64,000 bases of DNA from Streptomyces formicae. Its GTDB lineage: Bacteria > Actinomycetota > Actinomycetes > Streptomycetales > Streptomycetaceae. Below the pieces are notes generated by a model. That model was not told the origin of the DNA, searched no databases, and saw nothing but the letters and a program-made list of their open reading frames with translations. Location: NCBI RefSeq assembly GCF_022647665.1, contig NZ_CP071872.1, forward strand, positions 4,464,001 to 4,528,000, written 5' to 3'. This document shows positions 34,310 through 45,700 of this stretch, in pieces; the stretch's first letter is position 1, and the number at the start of each line of letters is the position of its first letter. The position numbers and the translations under genes are program-made.

Positions 34310-35386
34310 ATGTCCCGTTTCCGCTTCCGCAGAGCCCCACGGCTCGCCGCCGTCCTCGCCTCCGCCGCCCTGCTTCTCGCCACCGCCACGGCCTGCGGCA
34401 GCGACGACGCCGCAACCGACACCGCGGGTGCCGGCGCGGAGGCGAGCGCCTCCGGCGAGTCGGCATTCCCGGTCACCATCGCGCACAAATACGGCAGTAC
34501 GACGATCAAAGCCGAGCCCAAGCGGATCGTCACCGTCGGCCTCACCGACCAGGACGCCGTGCTCGCGCTCGGCAAGGTCCCCGTCGGCACGACGGAGTGG
34601 CTGGGCGGCTACAAGGGCGCCATCGGCCCCTGGGCGCAGGACAAGCTCGGCGGGGCCGCGGCGCCGACCGTGCTGACGGACACGGGCACCGGCCCGCAGG
34701 TGGAGAAGATCGCCGCGCTCAAGCCGGATCTGATCCTCGCCCTCTACGGCGGCCTGACCAAGGAGCAGTACACGTCGCTGTCCGCCTTCGCCCCCGTGGT
34801 CGCCCAGCCGAAGGAGCACAACGACTACGGCATCCCGTGGCAGGAGCTCACCAAGCGGGTCGGCCAGGCGCTCGGCAAGCCGGACGAGGCGGCCGGGGCC
34901 GTCAAGGACACCGAGGACCGGATCAAGGCCGCGGCCGGGCAGCATCCCGAGTTCAAGAACGCCACCGCCGTGATGGCCACGCCGTACGAGGGCATGTTCG
35001 TCTTCGGCAGCCAGGACCCGCGCTCGCGGCTCCTCGGCGACCTCGGCTTCGCCCTGCCCGAGGGCCTGGACAAGGCGATCGGGGACCAGTTCGGCGCGAA
35101 CATCAGCAAGGAGCGCACCGACCTGCTCGACCAGGACGCCGTGGTCTGGATCGTCGGCGACATCACGAAGGACACCGACAAGCTGCACAAGGACGCCTCA
35201 TACAAGGACCTGAAGGTCGTCGCGGAGGGCCGGGAGGTCTTCGTCAGCGAGACCGGCGACTACGGGAACGCGACCTCCTTCGTCTCCGTCCTCAGCCTGC
35301 CGTACGTGGTCGAGCGGCTGGTGCCACAGCTGGCGGCCGCGGTCGACGGCAAGCCCGCCACGAAGGTGGAGCAGCCCGCGTCCTGA
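34310..35386 (+). CDS. Iron-siderophore-binding lipoprotein (358 aa)
   Basis: A cluster A-III (FecB/FhuD-type) binding protein for ferric siderophores. The signal peptide (LAAVLASAALLLATATACGS) ends in a lipobox Cys near residue 29. The periplasmic-binding domain starts with FPVTIAHKYGSTTIKAEPKR and contains VEKIAALKPDLILALYGGL and the C-terminal YVVERLVPQLAAAVDGKP. It should deliver ferri-siderophore to the FecCD-type permeases encoded at 56-58 kb. It resembles CchF. It lies on the far side of the NRPS from the permeases, and no separate iron box was seen just upstream, so it may be read from the exporter promoter. ATG at 34310 with GAAGGA upstream. Confidence 0.88.
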   Translation: MSRFRFRRAPRLAAVLASAALLLATATACGSDDAATDTAGAGAEASASGESAFPVTIAHKYGSTTIKAEPKRIVTVGLTDQDAVLALGKVPVGTTEWLGGYKGAIGPWAQDKLGGAAAPTVLTDTGTGPQVEKIAALKPDLILALYGGLTKEQYTSLSAFAPVVAQPKEHNDYGIPWQELTKRVGQALGKPDEAAGAVKDTEDRIKAAAGQHPEFKNATAVMATPYEGMFVFGSQDPRSRLLGDLGFALPEGLDKAIGDQFGANISKERTDLLDQDAVVWIVGDITKDTDKLHKDASYKDLKVVAEGREVFVSETGDYGNATSFVSVLSLPYVVERLVPQLAAAVDGKPATKVEQPAS

Positions 35387-35406
35387 CGACGGCATCCCCA
35401 TACCGG

Positions 35407-35447
35407 GGTGGGGCCGACCGCACGCACCGCCCGCGGCCGGCCCCACC
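35407..35447 (+). terminator. Hairpin after the siderophore-binding lipoprotein gene
   Basis: Ten-base arms (35407-35416 and 35438-35447, GGTGGGGCCG and its complement) with a 21-base loop, 21 bp after the stop. Confidence 0.55.
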
Positions 35448-35528
35448 TCATGTGTGTCGTGCCGATGGCGTTCCGTCCCGCCACGGTGCGAACCCGTCCG
35501 CCCCACCCGCCGTCCCAGCCCTTGCTTC

Positions 35529-35549
35529 ATCTATCGAAACTCGATAGAT
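35529..35549. promoter_or_regulatory. Perfect inverted repeat ahead of the DUF2975/XRE genes
   Basis: ATCTATCGA and TCGATAGAT flank a three-base spacer, 31 bp before the DUF2975 start. A second, weaker ATCG/TCGAT pair follows (35554-35566). It is a likely operator for the small XRE regulator of the same operon. Confidence 0.7.
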
Positions 35550-35579
35550 TCACATCGTAAGTCGATGGAAGGATGGGTT

Positions 35580-36071
35580 GTGGGAAAGCTGACAGTGGGT
35601 GCGCTGCGCGCCGTGCTCGCGGTGGTGCTCGCCGGCACCGTGTTCGTACAGGCAGGGATGGTGTGGGTGTTGGCCAGCGGGAATGACCCGGAGGACGGGT
35701 CGCTCCCACTGGCCCCGCTGCGCGTGATCACGATCCTGGGCATGGTGGCGGCCCAGGTCGCCCTGGTCTGCGTATGGCGGCTGGTGACGATGGTGCGACG
35801 CGGAACCGTGTTCTCCCACGCCGCCTTCCGGTACGTGGACGTCGTGATCGGCGCGATCGTGGCGGCTGCCCTGTTGTGGTTCGCGGTCACCGCCATCAAT
35901 GCACCGGGCCAGCGGGACGACCCTGGCGTCACCGTCATCATGGGCGGGGTCGGCGTGGCCATCCTCGGGGTCGCGCTCATCGTGCTCGTGCTGCGGATGC
36001 TGCTTGCCCAGGCCGTCGCACGCGACGTCGAAGCGGCGCAGATGCGGGCCGAGTTGGACGAGGTGATCTGA
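35580..36071 (+). CDS. DUF2975 membrane protein (163 aa)
   Basis: Four predicted membrane segments at about 10-30, 46-66, 85-107 and 120-145 fit DUF2975. The sequence between segments 2 and 3 (VWRLVTMVRRGTVFSHAAFR) is the conserved core. The start is set at GTG 35580 because GGAAGG lies seven bases upstream; an ATG at 35565 overlaps that site. The stop overlaps the ATG of a small XRE regulator (TGATG), the usual pair for DUF2975. The function is unknown; such pairs are proposed to be sensor-like membrane protein plus regulator. Its position inside the siderophore region is probably incidental. Confidence 0.85.
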   Translation: MGKLTVGALRAVLAVVLAGTVFVQAGMVWVLASGNDPEDGSLPLAPLRVITILGMVAAQVALVCVWRLVTMVRRGTVFSHAAFRYVDVVIGAIVAAALLWFAVTAINAPGQRDDPGVTVIMGGVGVAILGVALIVLVLRMLLAQAVARDVEAAQMRAELDEVI

Positions 36072-36292
36072 TGCCTATCGCCGTCGACATCGACGTGATG
36101 CTGGCCAGGCGGAAGATGTCCGTCGGCGAGCTCGCGGACCGGGTAGGCATCACACCCGCCAACCTGGCCGTACTCAAGAACGGCCGCGCCAAGGCGGTAC
36201 GCTTCGCGACGCTCGCCGCGCTCTGCGAGGTGCTCGAGTGCCAGCCAGGCGACCTCCTGCGCTGGGAGACCGAGGCCGCCGCCGACGGATGA
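36071..36292 (+). CDS. Small XRE-family HTH regulator (73 aa)
   Basis: Almost the whole protein is the HTH domain: MLARRKMSVGELADRVGITP followed by ANLAVLKNGRAKAVRFATL and CEVLECQPGDLLRWE, the YozG/Cro type that accompanies DUF2975 proteins. It overlaps the upstream gene by one base. It probably autoregulates the pair through the inverted repeat at 35529. Confidence 0.9.
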   Translation: MPIAVDIDVMLARRKMSVGELADRVGITPANLAVLKNGRAKAVRFATLAALCEVLECQPGDLLRWETEAAADG

Positions 36293-36400
36293 CGTGCCCC
36301 GGGGCGGGCGTGAAAACCTGCACCGCACCGCCCGGCACGTCGATGCCCCCCGCTGCTGATCCCCTCCGGAGACGGGAGCCGCGGCGACTCGCTACGACAA

Positions 36401-36435
36401 GTGCGGCCGTGTTTTCCTCGGAACCACGGCCGCAC
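36401..36435. terminator. Bidirectional terminator between XRE and MbtH genes
   Basis: Perfect 11-bp arms (GTGCGGCCGTG and its complement) close a 13-base loop between convergent genes. Confidence 0.7.
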
Positions 36436-36478
36436 AGCTCTCTCCGTCCGGCTCCGGACGTGATCGCCCGGACACGTC

Positions 36479-36688
36479 CTAGTCGTCCATGGCCTCGGCC
36501 AGGCTCCTGGGCCGCATGTCGGTCCAGTGGGCCTCGATGTAGTCCAGGCAGGACTGCCGCGCGGCGGGACCGTGGACCACCCGCCAGCCGGCCGGCACGT
36601 CCACGAAGTCCGGCCACAGGCTGTGCTGGTCCTCGTCGTTGACCAGCACCGAGTAGACGCCCTCGGGGTTCTCGAACGGGTTGCTCAT
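36479..36688 (-). CDS. MbtH-like NRPS accessory protein (69 aa)
   Basis: MbtH-like proteins bind adenylation domains and are needed for their folding or activity. All family landmarks are present: NPFENPEGVYSVLVNDEDQH, SLWPDFVDVPAGWRVVHG and CLDYIEAHWTDMRPRSLAEA, including the three conserved Trp. The ATG has GAGGAGAGG upstream. It lies 64 bp downstream of the NRPS on the same strand, so it is probably co-transcribed and serves its A domains. It corresponds to CchK in coelichelin clusters. Confidence 0.95.
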   Translation of the reverse strand: MSNPFENPEGVYSVLVNDEDQHSLWPDFVDVPAGWRVVHGPAARQSCLDYIEAHWTDMRPRSLAEAMDD

Positions 36689-36752
36689 GCTGTTCCTCTC
36701 CTCATGGCGACTGCTCGTGAAGGTTGCTCTGACGACTGCTCGTGGCGCATGC

Positions 36753-39700
36753 TCATGACGACGGATTCGTGTGCCGCTCCGCCCGTGCGATCAGGCCCTC
36801 CAGCGCCCTGAACCAGGTCTCCGCGAGGTCCTGCACCGCCTCGCGCGGCAGCAGCCCTTCCAGATAGGACCAGTGGGCGGAGAGCACCGGACCGTCCGCC
36901 CGGTCCTCGGTCACCACGTTGATGCTCAGGGCGTGGCCCTCCCGCATCGCGGGCTCCGGGCCGATGTCGGCGGCGTCCTCCTCGGGTGCGTAGGACCAGT
37001 CCGTCTCCTCCTGGATGCCGAACCGGCCCAGGTAGTTGAACTCGACGCGGGCCGGCTCGCGGGCCGCCAGGATCTCGCGCGTCCGCGGGTTGAGGTGCCG
37101 CAGCAGGCCGTAGCCGACGCCGTTCGCCGGCAGCGACGCGAGGTGCTCGCGTACGCGCCGTACGGCCTCGGCCGCCGCCGGGCCGCCCGCGAAGGCATCG
37201 GCGAGGTCGGCAGGACCGGGATCGAGCCGTACCGGGTGGACGCTGGTGAACCAGCCCACCGTGCGGGACAGATCGGCGCTGTCCCCGGCCAGCTCCTCCT
37301 CACGGCCGTGGCCTTCGAGGTCGACGAGGACCGCGGAGCCCGAGCCGCCGCTGCGCCGCCGCCAGTCGGCGAAGGCGAGCGCGAGCCCGGCCAGCAGCAC
37401 GTCGTCGATCCCTGCCCCGTACGCGGCGGGCACGGCCGACAGCAGCGGCCCGGTGCGCTCGGCCGGCAAGCGCAGGCTCAGCTCCCGCAGGGCCGCGGTG
37501 GTGTCGCGCTCCGGGTCCCGCTCGCGAGCGAGCGGCAGCGGTTCCGTGTCGCCGTCCAGCACGGCGGTCCAGACGGGCAGTTCCGCCTCCCGGGCCGGGT
37601 CCTGGGCGAGCTCGGTCAGGAGCCGCGACCAGCGCGCGAACGACGTCTCGACGGGGTCGAGCCGCACCGGACGCCCGGCGGAGACGTCCTGCCAGGCCGC
37701 CGCCAGGTCCGGCAGCAGCACCCGCCAGGACACGCCGTCGACGACCAGGTGGTGGGCCATTAGCAGCAGCCGGCCGGGGGCGCCGCCCGCGTCGAACCAC
37801 ACGGCCCGCACCATCGCTCCCGCGTCCGGGTCCAGCAGAGTCCGTGCCGTGTGTGCGTGCTGCCGTACGGTCTCGCTCAGCGCCTTGGCGCCGAGGCCGG
37901 CGACGTCGACCCGCTCGATCCAGCGGGCGGCATCGACGGCACCGGCCGGCGGGACGTGCACCGACCAGTCGTCGGTGTCGTCGCGCGAGGGCCGTACGAG
38001 CCTTGCCCGCAGCAGGTCGTGCCGCTCGGCGAGCGCCTGGAGCACGGCGGCCAGGCCGGGCAGGTCCAGCTCCGCGGGGGTGCGTACGAGCGCGGCCTGG
38101 TGGTAGGTGGCGATGGGGCCGCCGAGTTCGCGCAGCCAGTGCATGACCGGGGTGAGCGGGACGGTTCCGGTGCCGTCGTCCTCCGGACGTGGGGCGGCGG
38201 CGTCGCCGGCCTCGGCGACCGCGCTCAGGCCGGCGACGGTGCGGTGGCGGAAGACCAGCCGCGGAGTGATCCGTACGCCCGCGGCCCGGGCCCGGCCGAC
38301 GAGCTGCATCGCGACGATGCTGTCGCCGCCGAGCGCGAAGAAGTCGGCGTCCACGCTGACCTGTTCGAGGCCCAGCACGTCGGCGAAGACCCCGCACAGC
38401 AGCTTCTCCACGGGGGTGGAGGGCGGCCGTCCCGTCGACAGGGCGGAGAAGTCGGGCGCGGGCAGCGCCGCCCGGTCCAGCTTGCCGTTGGGCAGTTCGG
38501 GGAAGCGCTCGAGGGCGACGACGGCCGCGGGGACCATGTGGTCGGGCAGCCGGGCGCCGACGTGGGCGCGCAGCTCCGCCGGGTCCGCAGACACACCGGG
38601 GGGCGGGACCACGTATCCCACGAGCTGCTTTCGTACGCCGTCCTGAACCACCGTCACCAGGGCCTGGGCGACGGCGGGATGTCCGGCGAGCGCCGACTCG
38701 ATCTCGGCGGGCTCGATGCGGAATCCGCGGATCTTGACCTGGTCGTCGGCCCTGCCGAGGTAGTCGATGCGCCCGTCGGTGGTCCAGCGGGCCAGATCGC
38801 CGGTGCGGTAGAGCCGTGTGCCCGGCTCGCCGAACGGGTCGGCGACGAACCGCTCGGCCGTCGCCCCCGGGCTGCCGAGGTAGCCACGGGCCAGGCCGCC
38901 GCCCGCCAGATACAGCTCGCCGGTGACTCCGGGCGGCACCGGCTGGAGCAGCCGGTCCAGGACGTAGGCCCGGGTTCCGGCCACGGGGCGGCCCACCAGC
39001 GGGCGTTCGCTGTCGCCGACCCGTGCCACCAGGGCGTCCACGGTCGACTCCGTCGGCCCGTACAGGTTGAACGCCTCGGTGCCGCGCAGCGCGGCCAGCC
39101 GCCGCCACAGCGCGACGGGCACGGCCTCGCCGCCGACGCCGACGACGGAGAGGGGGCAGTCGTCGCCGCGCAGCAGCCCGGTGTCGGCCATCTGCGCGAA
39201 CAGCGACGGGGTGACCTCCAGGAAGTCGAAGCGGTGCTCGGACACGGCCGCGGCGAGGAGTTCGGGGTCGCGCCGGACCTCGTCGGACACGATGTGGACG
39301 CAGTGGCCGTCCAGCAGCCACAGCTGGGGCTGCCAGGAGGCGTCGAAGAAGAAGGACCAGGCGTGGCCGGCGCGCAGATGGCGCCGGCCGGTGGCCGCGA
39401 CCGCCGGTGCGTAGAGGGTCTCGCGGTGGCTGTGGAAGAGGTGGCCGAGGGTCTCGTGGGTGACCACGACGCCCTTGGGGCGCCCGGTGGAGCCGGAGGT
39501 GTAGATGACGTACGCCGGATGGCGCGGGCTGAGCGGTCCGGTCCGCTCGGCGTCGGTGAGGTCGGCCACGTCCCGGGCGGCGATCCGCTCCGCCGTGGCG
39601 GGCTCGTCCACCACCAGCACCTCGGCGCCGGCGGGCAGCGTGGCCGCGAACTGCCCCGTGGTGAGCGTCAGGACGGGCCGGGCGTCGGCGAGGACGTCGG

Positions 39701-42700
39701 CCGTGCGCTGCGCCGGTGCGTCGGGGTCGAGCGGCAGATACGCGGCCCCCGCCTTGTGCACGGCGAGCACAGCCGCCAGGAAGCGTGTGGTGCGCGGCAG
39801 TGACAGCGCCACGAACCGCTCGGGGCCCGCGCCGTGTTCGACGAGGTGGCGCGCCAGGCGGTTGGCCTCCGCGTTGAGCTCGGTGTAGCTGAGTGCGATG
39901 CCGTCGGAGGCCGCGGCGGGCCGCTGGGGCCACTGGCGCACGCACTCCTCGAACAGCGCCGGCACAGTGGTCGGCGCCGCGATCGGCGGCCGGGCGTGCC
40001 AGCCGCCGAGCAGCCGGCTGCGCTCCTCGTCGCCGAGGATGCCGATGCGTCCGATCGGGAGGTCCGGGTCGGCGGCCACGGCCCGCAGGATGCGCCGCAG
40101 ACGGTCGGCGAAGGACTGGGCGGTGGCGTGGTCGAACAGTTCGGCGCTGTACTCCAGCACGCCGTCGACTCCGCCGCCGTCGCCGCGCTCGACGAAGTCG
40201 AAGGAGAGGTCGAACTTGGCGGTGGTCTGCGCCACGTCGTCCCGGCGGGCGGTAAGCCCGGGCAGGCCCGTCTCGTCCGCGCCTGCGGCCAGGTACACGA
40301 CCATCACCTGGAACAGGGGGTGGCGGGCGAGCGAGCGGGCCGGGTTGAGCACCTCCACCAGCCGCTCGAACGGCACGTCCTGGTGGTCGAAGGCGGCCAG
40401 GTCGTTCTCCCGCACCCGGGCCAGCAGCTCGCGGAAGGCCGGATCGCCGGAGGTGTCGGTCCGCAGCACCAGCGTGTTGAGGAAGAAGCCGACCAGGTCC
40501 TCCAGGGCCGCGTCGGTCCGGCCGGAGATCGGGCTGCCGATCGGGATGTCGTGGCCGGCCCCCAGCCGGGTGAGCAGGGTCGCGACCGCTGCCTGGAGCA
40601 CCATGAACACGCTGACGCCGTTGTCGCGCGCCAACCGGTGCAGCTGCGCGGTCAGTTCGGCGTCGAGACAGAGGTCGGCGGAGCCGCCGCGGTAGCTCGA
40701 CTCCAGCGGCCGCGGCCGGTCGACGGGGAGCACGAGCTCCTCGGGCAGCCCGGCCAGCGCCTGGCGCCAGTAGGCGATCTGGCGCGCCGCGAGGCTTCCC
40801 GGGTCCTTCTCGTCGCCGAGGACGTCGCGCTGCCACAGAGTGTAGTCGGCGTACTGGACGGGCAGCGGCTCCCAGTCGGGTGACCGGCCTGCCGTACGGG
40901 CCGCGTAGGCGAGTGCCAGGTCCCGGTCGAGCGGGGCCTCCGACCACTCGTCGCCGGCGATGTGGTGGAGCAGGAGCAGCAGCGTCCACTCGTCGTCGCC
41001 GGTGCGGAACACATGGACCCGCAGCGGGAGTTCCCGCTCCAGGGCGAAGCCGTACGCCCCGGCTTCCGCCAGCAGTTCGGGGAGCCGCTCGGCCTCGGTG
41101 TCCTCCACCTCGAACGGGATGCGGACGTCGTGCGGGTCCAGCACCCGCTGGTAGGCGCGGCCTTCCTCGTCGGGGAAGACGGTGCGCAGCGTCTCGTGCC
41201 GGGCGACGAGATCGTGGACGGCACTGCGCAGCGCTTCGGTGTCGAGCGCTCCGGTCAGCCGCCAGGCCGAAGGGATGTTGTACGTCGCGCTGGGGCCCTC
41301 CACCTGGTAGAGCACCCACAGGCGCTGCTGGGCGGAGGACAGCGGCAGCCGCTCGGGTCGCGGCCCGACCGTAAGCGCCGGGCGGGCGCCGGTCCCGGTC
41401 GTGCTGTCCTGGGCCAGGCGTTCCGCGAGCCGGGCCACGGTCGGCGCGTCGAACACGGTGCGCAGGGACACCTCGGCACCGAGGACCGCGCGGATCCTCG
41501 CGACCAGCCGCATGGCCAGCAGCGAGTGACCGCCCAGGGCGAAGAAGTCGTCGTCGATGCCTGCCTCGGGCACGCCGAGGACCGCCGCGAACGCCTCGCA
41601 CAGCAGGTCCTCGCGCGGGGTGCGGGGCCTGCGCCCCGACGCGAGCGCGGCGAAGTCGGGTGCGGGCAGCGCCCTGACGTCGAGCTTGCCCGCGACCGTG
41701 CGCGGCAGCGCGGGCACGGTGACGAAGGCCGCGGGCACCATGTGCGGGGGCAGCGCCGAGGCCGTACGGTCGCGCAGCTCCGCCGGGTCCGGCTCGCGGC
41801 CCGTGGCGGGCAGGACGTACGCCACCAGCCTGCGCACGTCCGGGGTGTCCTCGCGTACGACGACGGCGGCCGCCGCCACGTCCGGGTGCCCGGCGAGCAG
41901 CGCCTCGACCTCCCCCGGCTCGATGCGGAACCCGCGCAGCTTGACCTGGCCGTCGGCGCGGCCGAGGAACTCCAGCGAGCCGTCGCCGCGGCGCCTGGCG
42001 AGGTCGCCCGTGCGGTACATGCGGCTGCCGGGCTCCCCGAACGGGTCGGCCGTGAAGCGCTCGGCGGTCGGCCCGGGCCGGTTGAGGTAGCCGCGGGCCA
42101 GACCCTCGCCCGCAAGGTACAGCTCGCCGGCCACGCCGACCGGGACGGGGCGCAGCGCCGCGTCGAGGACGTGGGCGCGGATGTTGTCGAGCGGGGCCGC
42201 CCACCTGCCGGAGGTGTCGTCGTGCCAGCCGTAGGCGTCGACCGCGCATTCCGTGGGGCCGTACAGGTCGTGGACCTGGACGTCCGGCAGGGCGCAGAGC
42301 CGTTCCCAGAGCGGCGCGGGGGTCGCCTCGCCGCCCACGGCGATCACGCCGGGGACGTGGCCGCCGGGCGCGAGGAAGCCGTGGTGGATCAGCTCGCGCA
42401 GATAGGTCGGTGTGACGTCGAGGAAGTCGATCCGCTCCCGGCCCAGATACGCCAGCAGTGCGGCCGGGTCGGCCATGGTGGCCTCGTCGGTCACATGGAG
42501 CTCGTGCCCGGCCAGCAGCCACAGCAGTGGTTCCCAGGAGCCGTCGAAGCTGAACGAGGCCGCGTGCACGGCCCGCAGGCCCGTGCGGCCGGCCGCCTGC
42601 TCGGCGGGCGTGATGAGGTCGTCGCGGTGGGCCGCGAAGAGATTGCTCAGACCGCGGTGGATTCCGGTGACGCCCTTCGGAGTGCCGGTGGAGCCGGAGG

Positions 42701-45700
42701 TGAAGATGAGGTACGCGGCGCTCGCTGCTGCCGGGGGCGTGGTCTGCGCCGGGGGCACCGTCCGGGCCGGTGCTTCGGCGTGTGCGAGCACACCGGGGTC
42801 GTCCAGCAGGACCCGGGCGGGGCCGTCCGGCAGCTTCGGCGCGAGCGCCGCCGTCGTGAAGACGCACAGCGGTGCCGCGTCCCGCAGCATGAACTCCAGC
42901 CGCTCACAGGGGTATTCGGGGTCCAGCGGCAGATAGGCCGCCCCCGACTTCAGGACGCCGAGGATCGCGGGGACCATCAGCCGGCGGGGCAGGGCGAGCC
43001 CGATCACCGTCTCGGGGCCGGCACCTCGCCCCCGGAGCAGCCGGGCCACCGTGTCCACCTGTTCGGACAGTTCGCGGAAGGTCAGCCGGGTGTCCCCGGC
43101 GGCCAGGGCGGGGGCGTCGGGCCGTGCGCGTACGACGTCGTCGAGGAGTTCGGGGACGGAGCGGGTCTCCAGCGGCCGGGCCGTATCGTTCCACACGCTC
43201 GCGCAGGCCGACTCCTCCTCGGCGGTGAGGACCCGAAGGGAGCCGACGGGCCGCCCGGGCTCGCGGGCGGCCTGGTCCAGCAGGTCCACCAGCCGCCCGG
43301 CCAGGGCGGTCGCCGTCCCGGCGTCGGTGAGGTCGGTGGCGTACTCCAGCAGCAGCGCCATGCCGCGCCCGGCACCGTGGTCGACGAAGGTGAAGTCCAG
43401 GTCGAACTTGGCCATGCCGGTGTCCATGTCGAACCACTCGGTCGGCAGGCCGAACAGCTCGGGGTCCCCGTCGGGGCGGTGGTGGTAGCCGAGCATCACC
43501 TGGAAGAGGGGGTTGCGGTCGGCGACCCGGGCGGGGTTGACCGCCTCGACGACCCGGTCGAAGGGCACGTCCTGGTGCTCGAAGGCGGCGAGTGCCTCCT
43601 CCCTCACCCGGCCGAGCAGTTCGGCGAAGGTGGGGTCGCCGGACAGGTCCGTGCGCAGCACGAGCGTGTTGACAAAAAAGCCGACCAGGTCGTCCACGGC
43701 GCTGTCGGTGCGACCCGCGATCGGCGCGCCGAGCGGGATGTCGTCGCCCGCTCCGAGCCGGTGCAGCAGCGCGGCCGTCGCCGCCTGGAACAGCATGAAC
43801 AGGCTGACCTGGTGGGCGGCGGCCAGCTCCCGCAGCGCGGCCGCTGTCGCGTCCGGCAGCGCCAGCCGGACGGTGGCGCCCCGGCCGGTGGTCCGCGCCG
43901 CGCCCGGGCGGTCCAGCGGCAGCGGGATCTCCTCCGGCAGGCCGCGGAGCTTCCCCGTCCAGTAGTCCAGCTGGCGGTCGCCGACCTCGGCGAGGAGGCG
44001 CTCCTGCCACAGCGTGTAGTCGGCGTACTGCACCGGCAGCGGCGGCGCGTCGGGCGCCCGTCCGGCCGTGCGGGCCGTGTACGCGCGGTGCAGATCGGCC
44101 AGGAACGGCCGGTCCGACCACTCGTCGGTGGTGATGTGGTGCAGCACCAGCGCCACGACCAGGTCGTGGGTGCCGAGCCGCAGCACTTCGGCCCGCAGGG
44201 GGAGTTCGGTGCGCAGGTCGAACGGACGGCGCTGGGCCGCCGCGATCCGTGCGGCGAGCTCGTCCTCGGCGCAGTCGGCCACGAGGAACCCGGGCTCGGC
44301 CTCACCGGCGGGCACGGTCCACTGGTACGGCTCGCCGTCCTCCTCCACGAAGCGGGTGCGCAGCGCCTCGTGGCGTGCCGTCACATCACCGAGCGCGGCC
44401 CGCAGGGCATCGAGGTCCAGGGCGCCGCGGAGCCGGAAGACCAGCGGGAAGTTGTACGCGACGCCGCCGCCGGTGATCCGCTCGACCAGCCACAGCCGCC
44501 GCTGGGCCGCCGACAGCGGGATCCGCGCGGGCCGCTGGGATGCCGGTACGGGCTCCAGGACCGGGCGGGCCGGCCGTCCGGCGTCCGCCCGCAGCGCCAG
44601 CGCTGCGGGCGTCGGGGCCTCGAACAGGTCGCGGATGGCGAGCTCTGCGCCCAGCTCGGTGCGGGCCCGGCTGATCAGCCGGGTCGCGAGCAGTGAGTGC
44701 CCGCCGAGGTCGAAGAAGTCGTCCTCGGCCCCGGTGCGGGGCAGGCCGAGCACGTCGGCGAAGAGCTGGCACAGCACCTCTTCGACGGGGGTGCGCGGCC
44801 CGCGGCCCGCGGTGAGCGCCACGGCGGGCTCGGGGTCGGGCAGCGCCCGCACGTCGAGCTTGCCGTTGTCGTTCATCGGCAGCCGCGGCAGGACCACGAA
44901 GGCGGCGGGGACCATGTAGCCGGGCAGCCGCTGCCCCAGGTCCTCGCGCAGCCTCCGCACGAGGGCGCCGTTGCCGCGGCCGGCGGTGGGGGTGTTGGCG
45001 TACGGGGCGGTGCCGCGGTCCGTGCGGGGGCGGTGCAGGCCCGTCGTGCGCCGTGCGTCGCCGTCACCGTCACCGTCGGTGTCGCCGTTGCCGTCGCCGT
45101 CGCCGTCGGTGTCACCCTCAGCGCGTACGAACACGGCATCGAAGAAGCCGGGTTCGTCGGACCAGGTGGTCAGGGTCCGGTGGCCGAAGGCCGCGCCGAG
45201 GGCGACCATGTCACCCGGCTCCTCCCCCGCCACGGCCGGGCCCGGCAGCCGCCCGGCGTCCACCGCGCGCATGGCACCGAGGTCGGCCGCCGTCCGTGCG
45301 TCGGGTATCCGGCGCACCCGGAGCCGTTCCGCGCCCTCCAGGCGAGCCGCGAGCGCCGTGGTCCCGGACCAGTCGAGCACCGGGACGTCGTCGAGCTCCA
45401 GGGCGTCGGCCGGGTCCTCGTACAGGACGACGTCGTACCGGTAGCGGGTCAGCTCGTTGTGGTGCCGGCCCGCCTTGGTGCGCAGCTCGACGCCGAAGCC
45501 GAGGGTGGTGAACCAGTCGGGGTCGACAAGCAGTTCCTTCTCCAGGGCGAGGCCCCGGTCCACGGCGCGGCGCAGGGCCTGAGGGTCGGCGTCCTCGCCC
45601 GCGCGGGCGGCCTGGACGCCCGCCTGGAACACGCGCGCCTGGCGCAGATCGCGTACGTCGCCGAGGAACAGGGCGCCGCCGGGCGCGAGCAGTCCCATGG

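Noticed and set aside
36753..38150. Terminal NRPS domain as thioesterase
   Set aside because: It has HHLVVDG, GWFTSVHPVRL and FNYLGRF, the E-domain motifs, and no GxSxG.
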